From the IMG/VR virus record IMGVR_UViG_3300042465_003514, positions 1 through 31,758 of that record: 31,758 nt of DNA. One strand, written 5' to 3'. Positions within the stretch are counted from its first letter, which is position 1. Every line of letters begins with the position of its first letter. Shown in pieces: positions 1 to 8,992 of the stretch. Origin of the DNA: a virus. The position numbers and the translations under genes were made by a program. A model generated the notes under the pieces. The model did no database searches and was not told where the DNA came from. It saw only the letters and a program-made list of their open reading frames with translations.

Positions 1-14
1 GATTCCGCCTAAAC
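1..14. repeat. Terminal 14-bp overlap (left copy)
   Basis: The first 14 bases (GATTCCGCCTAAAC) are identical to the last 14 bases of the window. Both copies lie inside one reading frame that continues across the join. The repeat is therefore best read as an assembly overlap of a circular or circularly permuted genome, not as a functional terminal repeat. Confidence 0.85.
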
Positions 15-60
15 TATCGCGACAATCTAAAGTATATCCCTGTGTTAATGCACACGCCAT
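1..60 (-). CDS. Tail tube-like protein, N-terminal part (continues at 31744)
   Basis: These 60 bases encode the first 20 residues (MACALTQGYT...DSLGGI) of a gene whose remainder lies at the other end of the window. The ATG is at 58-60 on the minus strand. Base 1 is followed in the circular genome by base 31744, and the frame continues without a break as VEVYFTEAAN. The start sits about 50 bases downstream of the major capsid stop, behind an A/T-rich leader, which fits co-transcription with the capsid gene. See the entry at 31283 for the function. Any linear annotation would lose this start and call a shortened protein. Confidence 0.85.
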   Translation of the reverse strand, partial: MACALTQGYTLDCRDSLGGI

Positions 61-112
61 TTTGAATAATTTAATTTTTTAAAAAAAGGGGGGATATTGC
101 ACCCCCCGAATA

Positions 113-1066
113 TTATGCCAATACGAACTTAACCATTTCGTCAGGGAATGCGAAATTCACACCCATTTTGAATTCAGAAACGAAACGTACTTGGTCAGCT
201 TCTTTAGCGTAGAAAATTTCAAACTTTTCTTCTTCGTTTAATAAGTCTGTACCGATAAATAAGTTGCTCAAACGTGCAGCGTAAACTTTGTTAGTACCGT
301 TTAAACCTGCAACTGCAATTACCTTAATCATTGTACCCGGTAAAACGAATTCGCCGTCTGCCTTAGAATCAACTGAATAATGGAAACTGTTTGCGTTCTT
401 TAAAGCAATTGTGTAAGTTCTAAACAAATCTTGACCACAGAAAATTGTCATATCGTCAGCAGCAACAACTTTAGCAGGGATTGCAGCGTAAACGCCGTCA
501 AAAATGCTAATTACGTTTGCAGCAGTAATAGAACTCAAAGGTGCGCCTGAAATGTAAGTTGAAGCGTTAGCAGCAACAACACCTGAAGCAGCGCCAATCA
601 ATTTCACTAAACCGTCAAACTTGTTTAAGTTAACGTTTACTGAATCTGTGTCGCCTTGCCATAATGAAGTTTCTAATTGAGCAGCGATAGTCTTTGCTTT
701 TTTGTCTGCAAATTCTTGCTCAAAAGGAATTGAATCATAGATTGAACCGGTAGGTAATGCCTTTTGTAAATACTTTGCTTCAAGGTCTTTAGGACATAAA
801 GCTTCGTTTACTTTGATTTTACCAACAGTCACAGTTCTTTGAGTGAAAGTAGTTGAACCTGAAGCAGTAAATCCGCAGCTTCCGCCGCTTTGAAATATTG
901 CGTCTGTGTCCATAATATTAATCGTTTCAGAAGACTTTACGCCTACCATAACGTTACCTGCGCTTTTAATTAAAGACGCAGTTTTTGCACCTAATACAGA
1001 AGAAGTCACTAAAAGTGCTGCGTTTTGTTCTGTATAGTTTGCCAATGCTGATACATTAAATCCCAT
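113..1066 (-). CDS. Major capsid protein (HK97-fold candidate)
   Basis: This 317-residue protein likely forms the icosahedral shell. It lies directly downstream of a capsid protease and a scaffold-like gene, the classical protease-scaffold-capsid order. The sequence has the profile of a major capsid protein. There is an alanine/serine-rich N-terminal arm, then a central acidic and basic helix around residues 115-140 (EQEFADKKAKTIAAQLE) followed by LWQGDT, and a long beta-rich C-terminal half. The segment FEIFYAKEADQVRFVSEFKMG near the end is typical of capsid P-domain strands. No transmembrane segment or signal peptide is seen. The family assignment is from context and pattern and is fairly secure; exact fold membership is inferred. 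Confidence 0.85.
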   Translation of the reverse strand: MGFNVSALANYTEQNAALLVTSSVLGAKTASLIKSAGNVMVGVKSSETINIMDTDAIFQSGGSCGFTASGSTTFTQRTVTVGKIKVNEALCPKDLEAKYLQKALPTGSIYDSIPFEQEFADKKAKTIAAQLETSLWQGDTDSVNVNLNKFDGLVKLIGAASGVVAANASTYISGAPLSSITAANVISIFDGVYAAIPAKVVAADDMTIFCGQDLFRTYTIALKNANSFHYSVDSKADGEFVLPGTMIKVIAVAGLNGTNKVYAARLSNLFIGTDLLNEEEKFEIFYAKEADQVRFVSEFKMGVNFAFPDEMVKFVLA

Positions 1067-1078
1067 TGTTATCTAATT

Positions 1079-1687
1079 TTAATTGTTTAATAATGCTTGT
1101 CTATATTTGCTCAATCTTTCTTCTTTAATATCTTTGTTAGATACAAATTCAGAAAATCCGTTTGGCTTTTGAATTGGGTCTGCGCTTGGCGTATTTGAAA
1201 GTGCCTCAATTATTTCGGCTACCTGTGCAAATCCTTGCTTAACTTTATTTTCTAATTCCAAAACTCTTAATTCAGCCGCTTCTTTAGCCTCAACCAATTC
1301 AGCAAATTTTGCTTCAAATTGTTCAGCCATTTCAGCCATTTTTTTGTCTTCTTCTTTTGAAGCTTCAACTTCTGTTTCAGCTTCAGGTACAACTTCTTCA
1401 ACTTTTGATTCAATCGCGATAATAATACCGTTTTCATCTAAAGTAATTTGAGTACCGTCCATTAATTCGTGTTCGCCCATTGGTGCGGTTGTACCGTCTG
1501 CCAATGTAACTGAACCGCCAATTTCCAAAGCTGAAATTTCAACTTTAGTACCGTCCATTAAAGAATATTCAGCCATTTCCACCTTAGTTTCTTCAACCAT
1601 TGGTGCAACTTCTGCTTCAACTTCAACAGGCGCAACATTGTCTTCAAACAATGCCTTAATCTTTAAAATCGCTTCCTGTGCGTTCAT
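1079..1687 (-). CDS. Scaffold-like capsid assembly protein with DGT repeats
   Basis: This acidic 202-residue protein sits between the capsid protease and the major capsid gene, the usual place of a scaffold. Residues about 112-165 are rich in E, K and A with heptad-like spacing and look like a long coiled coil. The C-terminus is short and basic (KEERLSKYRQALL), as in scaffolds that dock onto capsid protein. Unusually, residues 40-92 form a small beta-rich segment with three DGT motifs (45-47, 64-66, 77-79) and alternating hydrophobic residues. Such a repeat could bind capsid or cargo. The role is inferred from position and composition; a decoration or internal protein is the main alternative. 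Confidence 0.65.
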   Translation of the reverse strand: MNAQEAILKIKALFEDNVAPVEVEAEVAPMVEETKVEMAEYSLMDGTKVEISALEIGGSVTLADGTTAPMGEHELMDGTQITLDENGIIIAIESKVEEVVPEAETEVEASKEEDKKMAEMAEQFEAKFAELVEAKEAAELRVLELENKVKQGFAQVAEIIEALSNTPSADPIQKPNGFSEFVSNKDIKEERLSKYRQALLNN

Positions 1688-1724
1688 ACTTTTTTTATTA
1701 TATAGTTAAAAAATAAAATGTTTA

Positions 1725-2318
1725 TCACTTAACCTGTGACAATATTTTTTGAATTTCCTCAACCATTGAAGCAACCTTATTTACTTCCTTTGGTTTGTAG
1801 TTAAATAAACCTTCAACACTAAAGCCGGCAATTTCGCCATTTTTAACCTTTAGCCACGCTTCTTCATTGTCAACAATCATTGAACCGAACCAACTTCCAA
1901 CCGGTGCGTCTTCAAATCCTTTCATTGGCATAATTCCACGCGAAGGGTCTGAAATAAAGCTTTCAAATAATGTAACTCCTTCAAATTGCGCACTTGAATC
2001 GTGCATTAAATTGACGTTACTTTGGAAACCCTTCTTAAAAAACTTCTGTACAATTTTAAGAATAGTGTCTTTGCTAAAAGCAACATAATAATCGCCGTAT
2101 GTGCTATCGCTGCGAAAAATAGGAGTGTCAGCCAACATAATAGCACCACTAATAATGCGACGGTCTTCATTTGCAATTTCAAATTTTTGTGTTTTATTAA
2201 ATGCATTCCAATTCTTTTGAATTGCAGGACGGTCAACCAATGCAATAAAGTCAACCTGTGCGTCGTCGTTTATGTCTTCTGTAATATCCAACATAAAAAT
2301 TGGTAAATCTGTATTCAT
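1725..2318 (-). CDS. Capsid maturation protease, XkdF-like
   Basis: This 197-residue protein resembles the XkdF-type putative serine proteases of phage heads, which cut scaffold and capsid N-termini during maturation. Recognisable blocks are VDRPAI (28-33), ISGAIMLADTPI with RSDSTYGDYYVAFSKDTI, NLMHDSS (103-109), TLFESFI (116-122), PVGSWFGSMIV (139-149) and GEIAGFSVEG (161-170). H106 and S167 are the likely catalytic histidine and serine by comparison with other prohead proteases; this is inferred. It is followed by the scaffold-like and major capsid genes, which supports the call. The gene is full length for the family and intact. Confidence 0.8.
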   Translation of the reverse strand: MNTDLPIFMLDITEDINDDAQVDFIALVDRPAIQKNWNAFNKTQKFEIANEDRRIISGAIMLADTPIFRSDSTYGDYYVAFSKDTILKIVQKFFKKGFQSNVNLMHDSSAQFEGVTLFESFISDPSRGIMPMKGFEDAPVGSWFGSMIVDNEEAWLKVKNGEIAGFSVEGLFNYKPKEVNKVASMVEEIQKILSQVK

Positions 2319-2352
2319 AGTACTAAATAGTTTAATTTTTAATATTTATCGT

Positions 2353-4641
2353 TTATTCAAATGTTGCCCTGTTCTGTATTTCTTCTTCACGTCTTTGAGA
2401 ATCTGAAATGTCACGTTCAACAACGTATGCGCGAATTGAACCGCCACCGCCGCCACCGCCTGTTGAACCGCCACCGCCACCGCCTAAATTAGGCGTTCCG
2501 CCACCACCTAAGTCAGGCATTGAACCGCCACCGCCGCCACCTGTTGCAGGTGCGCCCGGCGAAGGAATGTCAACATATCCCGGCGACGCTGAACCGCCCG
2601 GAACGGACGGCGTTTGTACCGCTAATATGCTTTTAACATTCTTTAAACCTGCAACAATCGCCGCAGCCGCAGCAACCGCACCCAAAACCGGACCGACTAT
2701 TGGAATACCTGCCAATGCCCTAAATGCTGAAGTAGCTGACAAATATGTGTCAATTGTAGCCGCAGCAACAGCCGCCGCCTTACCTGCAACAGTTTGTTCG
2801 CCAATAGCCTTCGCAACGTTCTTAAATGTTGATGAAATTTTGCCCGCCGTATCTTCTCGCGCTGCAAGTTCTTTTTTACCAATTTCAATACGTGCGTCTG
2901 CTAAAGTTTTTGAATTTTTAGTATAATCTTCTTCTGTAATTTTACCTTCAGAATATAATTTTTTATTTAATGCTAAAGCGTCGTCAACACCTTTTTTCCT
3001 TGCTGAATATGAAAGTGTTTCATTATTTACAATAGAATCTAAACGTGCTTTTTCTTTGTCGTTTGCTTCTTTTTCATATTTAGTGTCAATTTCGGCAACT
3101 TCAGCGCCGTATTTTTCACGTAATGCAGCAATTAATAAACCTTTCTGTTCTTCTGTATAATCTGCGTTGTCAAGTACCTTCTTTGTGTCAGCAACTAAAG
3201 CTTCGTCCAATGCAGCAACTTCTTTTTCTTTCCCTTCCTTAAATTTAGCAATTCGTGCTTCTGATAATGCAGTTTGTAATTCTTCTTCAAACTTCTTATC
3301 GTTTTCAGCGCGCTTTTCTTTTATCTTATCGTCAATGTCCTTTACTTCTAATTGATAAGCTTCTTCTGTTGCCTTTTTTAATTCATTCTTTGTCTTTGTG
3401 TCAACCTTTAAAGAATCAATTTCAGCAATACGTGCATTCTTATTTATTTCAGCCTGTTTTTTTGCTTTGTCGTCTTCAGAAGTAATTTCAGCCAATGCCT
3501 TTTCGTTCTGAAGGTCAATAAGCATTTTATCCGCCGTCTTTTTATCTTCAATGGCTTGTTTATTAGCTTCGTCGCGTTTCTTTTTAGCTTCTTCAGCCGC
3601 TTTTGCATTATCGTCTGAAACTTTTTTATTATAGTCAGCCGTCAAAACCAATTGTTCAGTTTTTAAACTTCTGAATTGCTTTGCTTCTTCTTCTGTTAAT
3701 TGACCTTTAGTTTTTAAGCTTTCACGTAAAGTTGAAAGTTCATTTTCAACTCTTTGTTTACCTAATTCGTAAATTTCCTTTTCTGAACCGCCTTGCGCCT
3801 TTAATACTTTAATACGGTTTTCAATGTCTTCGTTTGCTCGTTTATTTGCACCCGATAATTTTTCCAAATTACGTTCCGCTTCACTTGTAACCCCAATAAA
3901 GTCTGTAAATTGTTCAACTAATTTGCCAACACCATTTGCTAAAGCGCCTAAAGGACTGCTTTTAATCCATTTTGAAATGGCATCAAAGTTATTTATTACT
4001 TCGCCTAATAAAACAACCAAAGCACCAATACCGGTCGCAACAATTGCACCTTTTAAAACCTTAAATCCTGTTGAAGTAGTTTCAACCGATACACCAAACG
4101 CCTTTTGAACCGCAGCCGCCGTTTTAGTTGCAGCGTTATTTAATTCCTGAAACGTTGTTGTACTTTTAATAACCGCACCCAATTGTTTGAATGAATCCAC
4201 GCTTTCGCCAACCGCTTGCAATCCCTGTGACAAAGCCATTGCAGCATTTACCTTTAATAATGCCTTTTCAACGTCTTTATTCTCATTGCCAAACAATGCC
4301 ATTGCACCCTGAAGCGCACTAAATCCGCCGGCAACCCCTGCCAATGAAGAAGCAACCGCCTTAAACTTTGCATCCGGGTTAAACGCATCCGTCAACGCCT
4401 TAGCGTCGCCAATACGGTCTTTTAAATCCGCCGCACGTTTAGCTGCGTTAATAGCTTCCTTTGAAGTCGCACCGAACTTGTCAGCCATTAAACCAACTTC
4501 TGCCTGTGCTTCTTTTAGTTGGGTTCTTAAACTTTTAACCGATTTGTCTGTGTCCTCAAACGCCTTGTCTAATTTTTGAACGTCCTGTGTCGCTTGCGCG
4601 GTGTCTGTCGTGACCTTTATACCAATAATTTCTTCTGCCAT
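2353..4641 (-). CDS. Tail tape measure protein
   Basis: At 762 residues this is the longest protein of the genome and has tape-measure features. Residues 20-60 and about 240-560 are charged, K/E/A-rich and strongly coiled-coil-like. There are two hydrophobic stretches, near residues 195-215 and a long alanine/glycine/valine-rich one near 615-675. The C-terminal part is glycine-rich with runs of six and seven glycines. It lies among tail genes and its stop and start overlap or nearly touch the neighbours. Tape measure length sets tail length; at roughly 0.15 nm per residue this predicts a tail near 110 nm, an inference. Its place downstream of the tail-tip genes is unusual. Confidence 0.88.
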   Translation of the reverse strand: MAEEIIGIKVTTDTAQATQDVQKLDKAFEDTDKSVKSLRTQLKEAQAEVGLMADKFGATSKEAINAAKRAADLKDRIGDAKALTDAFNPDAKFKAVASSLAGVAGGFSALQGAMALFGNENKDVEKALLKVNAAMALSQGLQAVGESVDSFKQLGAVIKSTTTFQELNNAATKTAAAVQKAFGVSVETTSTGFKVLKGAIVATGIGALVVLLGEVINNFDAISKWIKSSPLGALANGVGKLVEQFTDFIGVTSEAERNLEKLSGANKRANEDIENRIKVLKAQGGSEKEIYELGKQRVENELSTLRESLKTKGQLTEEEAKQFRSLKTEQLVLTADYNKKVSDDNAKAAEEAKKKRDEANKQAIEDKKTADKMLIDLQNEKALAEITSEDDKAKKQAEINKNARIAEIDSLKVDTKTKNELKKATEEAYQLEVKDIDDKIKEKRAENDKKFEEELQTALSEARIAKFKEGKEKEVAALDEALVADTKKVLDNADYTEEQKGLLIAALREKYGAEVAEIDTKYEKEANDKEKARLDSIVNNETLSYSARKKGVDDALALNKKLYSEGKITEEDYTKNSKTLADARIEIGKKELAAREDTAGKISSTFKNVAKAIGEQTVAGKAAAVAAATIDTYLSATSAFRALAGIPIVGPVLGAVAAAAAIVAGLKNVKSILAVQTPSVPGGSASPGYVDIPSPGAPATGGGGGGSMPDLGGGGTPNLGGGGGGSTGGGGGGGSIRAYVVERDISDSQRREEEIQNRATFE

Positions 4642-6701
4642 TAATTAGTGTTTATTACTTTTAATAAATTTACAAGGGTTGTCCTGTAATCTGTCGGGTC
4701 GTATGAATCAATCCTGTTTAATCTAAACAATACGCCATTAATCCAAATATATTTGCTGAAATCCAAATTGTATATGTCAACCGCCGTTAAATAAACGCGA
4801 CAGGTCAACAACTTTGATTCCATATCTGTAATTTCCAAAATGTACGGTTTATTGTACGTATTGAATAAGTTGTTTGTCGGGTAAATAGACGCAGGAAATT
4901 GTAATTCCTTTGGTGCGCCAAAATTTAAGTCAACAGTCGGATTGGTCGGGTCGTCTAAGTGTCCTGCATATCCGTAAGTTGTTAAAGTTGCTAATGTACC
5001 GCCACCGTCGTTTTGTATTTTCCAATTTGAAACACCTGACAATTTCTTTGCCATTAAAATACGAATTACTGAATCCATAGGGTCTTCAGTTGTATTGTTA
5101 TTTGACAATTTATAAATTGAACTATGGTATTTGTCTTGTCCTGAATGCAAAACGATAACAGTTGGCGCAAAGATAATTTGCGTTGAAGCCGTATCTTTTA
5201 CAAAATCAAATTCAGAATCATAAATAAAATCCCCGTATGATTGACCGTACTTCTTTAAATAGTTATCATTGAAGTAATCCGTATCGGGTGTATATTTATA
5301 CGCATAATAACGCGCATTCAACTGTGACATTGGTTTAATTGACATTGTTGAAGCTGTGTCAATTTTTTGTGACCAATCCAAAGAATTTGTAACCGCATCC
5401 GAATAAAAGTCAATATAAGGTGCAATATTTATTTGTTTGTCGTTTATATTATCCTGATAAACGTACAAATTGAACATTTTACAAACTGATAAAAAGAAGT
5501 CTTTTTGAAATATTCCTTTTGGTAAGTTGTTATTGATTGAAACAGTACCATTGTAAGCAACTGTTGTCAACTGCGCAGCCAATTGAGTAAATGTAAAGTT
5601 TGCACTTGAAACGTTTACAATATAAGTATTTGCCGTAACCGGAACGCTTAATTCAATACGCACCTGATTCGTGTTTGCAATTGCGCCTGTCCAATCAAAA
5701 TTGAAAGTAAAAGGGTTATTTGCTGAAAACGTATTTTGTGTCAATGTTTGAACTGCAACACCTGCAACATATAAAGTCGCAGTAATTGACGAAGCGGCGT
5801 CTGTCTGATAAATACCCGTTATTGAAGCCAATGCATTAACTGTCTTTGTACCGTCAGTATAAGTAAAAATACTTTTTCCTGCATTTTCTGTGAAATTAAG
5901 TAAAGTCGTAGAATCAAAAGACAAATTTGCATTTCGCGCCGTTGGTGTATTACTGTTTAATATTGTTTTGGTTGCACTAATCGTGCCTAAAATAAATCTG
6001 TCATTCGTACCCTGAATTCCCTGACTATTGTTTGGGATAATAAGCTTTTTAAAAAAGTCTGTATTAAAAAAGTCGCAATTCAAACTGTACGAAGTACCTT
6101 CAAATATCTTTTCAATATATTCCTTTACAAATAATGCCGGTCTAAATGTTGAAACGTGGAAATCATCCTTATTGGTTGAAACGTCGCCGTAATCAATCAA
6201 TGGATAATAATAACCTGACCCGTTTATTGTATTCCAACTGTTCTGTATTGCAGTCACATTCCACGTATGATTGTATTCGCTAAAATCAAGGTCTTCAAGG
6301 CGCTTATTCCCCAATTCGGTAATAAACCCTGACAATTCCCCGAAAACCGCGCATTGGTATTCAATGATACCTTTATTCATTACTATTTCAAGGATTCTGA
6401 TAACGCCCTTAAATATCTGAATTTTATCAATATAAACTTCGCACTTCGCAGCCTGTGACGGCGTAAAGTTTGTCGCAACGTTCGGTAAATCCATATTATG
6501 TTCGTGCGCCATTCCTAAATCAAAAGCAAAACCCAATATTTGGTTATTCTTTGCAGTTGCAGGAATTGATATTGTACGGCTAAAGGACGTATTGCGGCTT
6601 CCAAAATCGCGCACGTCGTCAATCGTGTACGTGAAATCCGTTCCAATGTCCTTTAATAAATCAATTGCGTTGTCTTCAATATAAATTTCGGTTCTAATCA
6701 T
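4641..6701 (-). CDS. Tail tip/baseplate-type protein
   Basis: This 686-residue protein has no transmembrane segment and is beta-rich throughout, with many N/T/Y residues. It overlaps the tape measure gene and the preceding tail gene by one base each, so the three are translationally linked. The N-terminal 150 residues (MIRTEIYIEDNAIDLLKDIG, then RDFGSRNTSFSRTISIPAT) match the opening I associate with large tail-associated proteins of Bacteroidota siphophages. Residues about 250-390 look like an inserted beta-sandwich, possibly a carbohydrate-binding or receptor-contacting module. A tail-tip or Tal-like role is inferred from size, neighbours and composition; no enzymatic motif is visible. Confidence 0.6.
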   Translation of the reverse strand: MIRTEIYIEDNAIDLLKDIGTDFTYTIDDVRDFGSRNTSFSRTISIPATAKNNQILGFAFDLGMAHEHNMDLPNVATNFTPSQAAKCEVYIDKIQIFKGVIRILEIVMNKGIIEYQCAVFGELSGFITELGNKRLEDLDFSEYNHTWNVTAIQNSWNTINGSGYYYPLIDYGDVSTNKDDFHVSTFRPALFVKEYIEKIFEGTSYSLNCDFFNTDFFKKLIIPNNSQGIQGTNDRFILGTISATKTILNSNTPTARNANLSFDSTTLLNFTENAGKSIFTYTDGTKTVNALASITGIYQTDAASSITATLYVAGVAVQTLTQNTFSANNPFTFNFDWTGAIANTNQVRIELSVPVTANTYIVNVSSANFTFTQLAAQLTTVAYNGTVSINNNLPKGIFQKDFFLSVCKMFNLYVYQDNINDKQINIAPYIDFYSDAVTNSLDWSQKIDTASTMSIKPMSQLNARYYAYKYTPDTDYFNDNYLKKYGQSYGDFIYDSEFDFVKDTASTQIIFAPTVIVLHSGQDKYHSSIYKLSNNNTTEDPMDSVIRILMAKKLSGVSNWKIQNDGGGTLATLTTYGYAGHLDDPTNPTVDLNFGAPKELQFPASIYPTNNLFNTYNKPYILEITDMESKLLTCRVYLTAVDIYNLDFSKYIWINGVLFRLNRIDSYDPTDYRTTLVNLLKVINTN

Positions 6702-7915
6702 TATCTGTATTGACTGTTTAAATATTTACCAACTTCAACTTCTAAATCAAAATTAAATAAGCCGTCCGAAACCTTGTATTTGTATTGGTAATTTGTGTTT
6801 CTAATTGTAACCGGGAAATACGCGCCTTGAACTTCCATATAAACAATTGGGGACGCCATTAATTGCGCTAACCAAGCGTAATCCTGTTCGTTTACCCAAT
6901 CGCTTGTTAACATAAAATAGTCAGTATGCTGAATCGCGAAGTTGTACGTCGTTTCGTTGTATTTGTTGTAAGCATCAATATTTTTCATTTGACCGCCTGA
7001 CAATTGGTACGGGTTGCGTCTATATGAAGCACGATTAAATTCGCTGCGTCGCTTGTTTACCAATCTAAACGCCATTGAATCATATCCGCCCAATCTATTA
7101 AGGAAATGAAGGTTGTATTGTCTATATTTAGGATTGCAAACGTGTCTGAAATTCAATACCCTTGTAACCGCAGCGCCTAACGTAATGTAAACTTTGTACC
7201 CGTAGGTATTTTGCGTAATAATATCTGACCCCGCCCACTCATTAATCGCCGCAGCCTGAAAATTAAACAGGTTGAATTGACCTGTCATTGTAATATTACC
7301 GCTTACCGCAGTTCCAAAAGTTCCGTCTTCGTTTGTAGGTTGAACCCAAAGTTTATAAGCGCCGCCGGTAATCTTTAAGAATGTAATAAAAAATTGGTCG
7401 CCGTATTCAATCGTAATGTCTGAATTGTCGCGGTCGCTTAACCAATCGTCCGTGTAATTCTCAATAAGTAAATTATCATAGTAATTGGATAATACCAAAG
7501 GTACTTCGCCATTTTCCGTAAATATGTCGCTAAATAAAGGCGCGTAATAATTGTAAGCTGAATAAGAACCTGAAGCCAAATTAGGAATAACCGCGCCGCT
7601 TACTTCTTCGCCAATACGAAGTTGATAATCAACCTTTATTTTATCATTTGAAGCCATTAAAACGGTACTTCCTGAAGGTTCAAAATAGTTTGTCACGTAT
7701 GCGCGCACCATTGGGGACGCATTAAATACGCCGTAACTTCCTTCAGCCGACGGAGAAGGGAATACTTTATTTCGGCTTACCTGTGCGCCATTTATGTAAA
7801 TATCATATACGAATTTAAAGTTTGTAACCCCAACATTTGTTGAAGAAGCCACAAACCAAAGGTCTTCGTGCATACTCGGGAACGTAGCCGGTTGACTATT
7901 TATTGTTATTGCCAT
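6701..7915 (-). CDS. Tail protein, possible distal tail component
   Basis: This 404-residue beta-rich protein overlaps the next tail gene by one base and the preceding gene by 20 bases. The central basic segment (HFLNRLGGYDSMAFRLVNKR, about residues 273-292) and the aromatic-rich C-terminus are features I have seen in Bacteroidota phage tail proteins. It has no signal peptide or membrane segment. Being next to the tail-tip and tape-measure genes, a distal-tail or baseplate hub role is likely, but this rests on position. The start used is ATG with a short overlap into the upstream gene, a normal arrangement in this genome. Confidence 0.55.
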   Translation of the reverse strand: MAITINSQPATFPSMHEDLWFVASSTNVGVTNFKFVYDIYINGAQVSRNKVFPSPSAEGSYGVFNASPMVRAYVTNYFEPSGSTVLMASNDKIKVDYQLRIGEEVSGAVIPNLASGSYSAYNYYAPLFSDIFTENGEVPLVLSNYYDNLLIENYTDDWLSDRDNSDITIEYGDQFFITFLKITGGAYKLWVQPTNEDGTFGTAVSGNITMTGQFNLFNFQAAAINEWAGSDIITQNTYGYKVYITLGAAVTRVLNFRHVCNPKYRQYNLHFLNRLGGYDSMAFRLVNKRRSEFNRASYRRNPYQLSGGQMKNIDAYNKYNETTYNFAIQHTDYFMLTSDWVNEQDYAWLAQLMASPIVYMEVQGAYFPVTIRNTNYQYKYKVSDGLFNFDLEVEVGKYLNSQYR

Positions 7916-8624
7916 TACTTGATTCTATTTTATTGCCAATTTGTCTAATTTGTAATTGAACGTCGCCACCAAAAGCTTCTGCCATTGTTGTAAAGAATTC
8001 CTTATTGAAAACTGTCTTAACTGCGTTGTCAAAATACGAAGTCGTACGTAAACCGTCCCTTTTTATTGCTGAAGCGGTTGCGTAAGCCAATGTTTTTAAT
8101 GAAGGCGCTTTATTTACGGTCTGTTTAAGCTTTTTATTTTTTCTTTGCGTCTTGCTTAATTTCTTTGTCTGTGTTTCGTTTGTCGTCTTTGCCTTCCCTA
8201 ATCTGTACCATTGCAATATTGACGTTGCCATTTTCTTATTTGGGAACGGTGTCTTATATTGGTAAGGGGAATCTGAAGCAACCTTTTTTGGTTTTGCATT
8301 TTCGCCACCCGCACCACGTACCCCCTTATTGACATATTTATAATAAACTGAAGCCGGGTTATCCTTATCATAACCCAACCACATTTCGTAATCATTGCCA
8401 AATTTGTTGACCTTTGGTACAACTAAATCGCCAATTTTACCTGAAGCAATTGAACCGCTTTTTGCAAGGTTCTTTTGTATTTCGTCGTTGAATTGTTTAC
8501 CGTAAAAGATAAGCATTTGTTCGGCAACAGGGAATTCTGTCGGGTCAATAACGTTGTATTGCTCCCCGATTGTTTTTAAAAAACCTTCCTTTAATGCTTT
8601 TGCCTGTGCTTTGGCTTCACTCAT
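7896..8624 (-). CDS. Putative tail completion protein (HK97 gp10-like)
   Basis: The chosen ATG at 8624 gives 242 residues (MSEAKAQAKALKEG...). A GTG further up at 8660 would place the start directly behind a terminator hairpin and is less likely. The first third is helical and charged. The segment YYKYVNKGVRG, then PYQYKTPFPNKKMATSILQW, resembles tail-completion proteins of the HK97 gp10 type, which join tail tube to head connector. A lysine-rich stretch (KKLSKTQRKNKKLKQT) follows. It sits first in the tail block, just below the G/GT chaperone genes. The family assignment is tentative. Confidence 0.5.
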   Translation of the reverse strand: MSEAKAQAKALKEGFLKTIGEQYNVIDPTEFPVAEQMLIFYGKQFNDEIQKNLAKSGSIASGKIGDLVVPKVNKFGNDYEMWLGYDKDNPASVYYKYVNKGVRGAGGENAKPKKVASDSPYQYKTPFPNKKMATSILQWYRLGKAKTTNETQTKKLSKTQRKNKKLKQTVNKAPSLKTLAYATASAIKRDGLRTTSYFDNAVKTVFNKEFFTTMAEAFGGDVQLQIRQIGNKIESSNGNNNK

Positions 8625-8660
8625 AACCTTAAATAGATAAAACGGTTCTAAATACCGCAC

Positions 8661-8686
8661 AAAAAACCCCGTGTAAAAACACAGGG
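8661..8686 (-). terminator. Rho-independent terminator after G/GT
   Basis: On the minus strand an 8-bp stem (CCCTGTGT with ACACGGGG, one G-T pair) closes a TTTT loop and is followed by six T. It lies between the end of the GT frame (8720) and the ATG of the next tail gene (8624). It should end or attenuate transcripts that come from P_A. Confidence 0.75.
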
Positions 8687-8711
8687 TAATTTTCGCTTAT
8701 TACAATAAAAC

Positions 8712-8719
8712 CAAATCTA
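8712..8719 (-). promoter_or_regulatory. TAGATTTG, weak promoter candidate
   Basis: The octamer matches the Bacteroidota -7 consensus TAnnTTTG and stands just before the terminator and the tail gene at 8624. No convincing TTTG lies 19-21 bases upstream, so this is only a candidate. If it is active, its transcript would run through the 8661-8686 hairpin within about 45 bases. Confidence 0.2.
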
Positions 8720-8992
8720 TTATCTTATTCGCTTAGACTGTTCACGGTCGTAAGCATTTTTTGACTTTAAGTATGCCATTGTATTCAAAAATTCAATGGT
8801 TTTCATTTCAAAAGCTTCTGAAGTTCTAATATTTTCGTGTTCGGCAACAAGTTTGGCGGTATAATGCCATCCATAGATTCGCATAAAAGCAACAGAACCG
8901 AATCCGCTTGCTCCGTTGTCATCCCCGCCGTCGTCATTTCCGCCCTCATATAATCCCGCGAAACTTCTATCCAATTTTTGTAAACTTGATAA
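8720..8992 (-). CDS. Tail assembly chaperone T domain (GT frameshift part)
   Basis: This is the second frame of a G/GT pair. It has no good ATG of its own at its beginning. It is entered by a -1 shift on the T9 run at 8991-8999, giving ...LVFF-LSSLQK-LDRSFAG... and 90 residues after the shift. The fused GT protein would be about 252 residues. The segment is Gly/Asp-rich at first (YEGGNDDGGDDNG) and then helical. In lambda and many siphophages, G and GT bind the tape measure during tail assembly, with GT made at low rate. The next genes downstream are tail genes, which supports the role. Confidence 0.7.
   Translation of the reverse strand, partial: LSSLQKLDRSFAGLYEGGNDDGGDDNGASGFGSVAFMRIYGWHYTAKLVAEHENIRTSEAFEMKTIEFLNTMAYLKSKNAYDREQSKRIR

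Noticed and set aside
1-14. 14-base terminal repeat as cos overhang or direct terminal repeat
   Set aside because: The repeat lies inside a coding frame in the tail tube-like gene, far from HNH and terminase. It is much shorter than known direct terminal repeats. A circular-assembly overlap explains it.
2408-2926. Proline-rich 172-codon frame on the plus strand
   Set aside because: It is the antisense of the glycine-rich and alanine-rich end of the tape measure gene, so its prolines mirror glycine codons. No start context or neighbours support it, and all other genes are on the minus strand.
8625-8660. GTG start at 8660 for the gp10-like gene
   Set aside because: It begins right after the T-run of the terminator and would leave no leader. 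The ATG at 8624 gives the more typical N-terminus.
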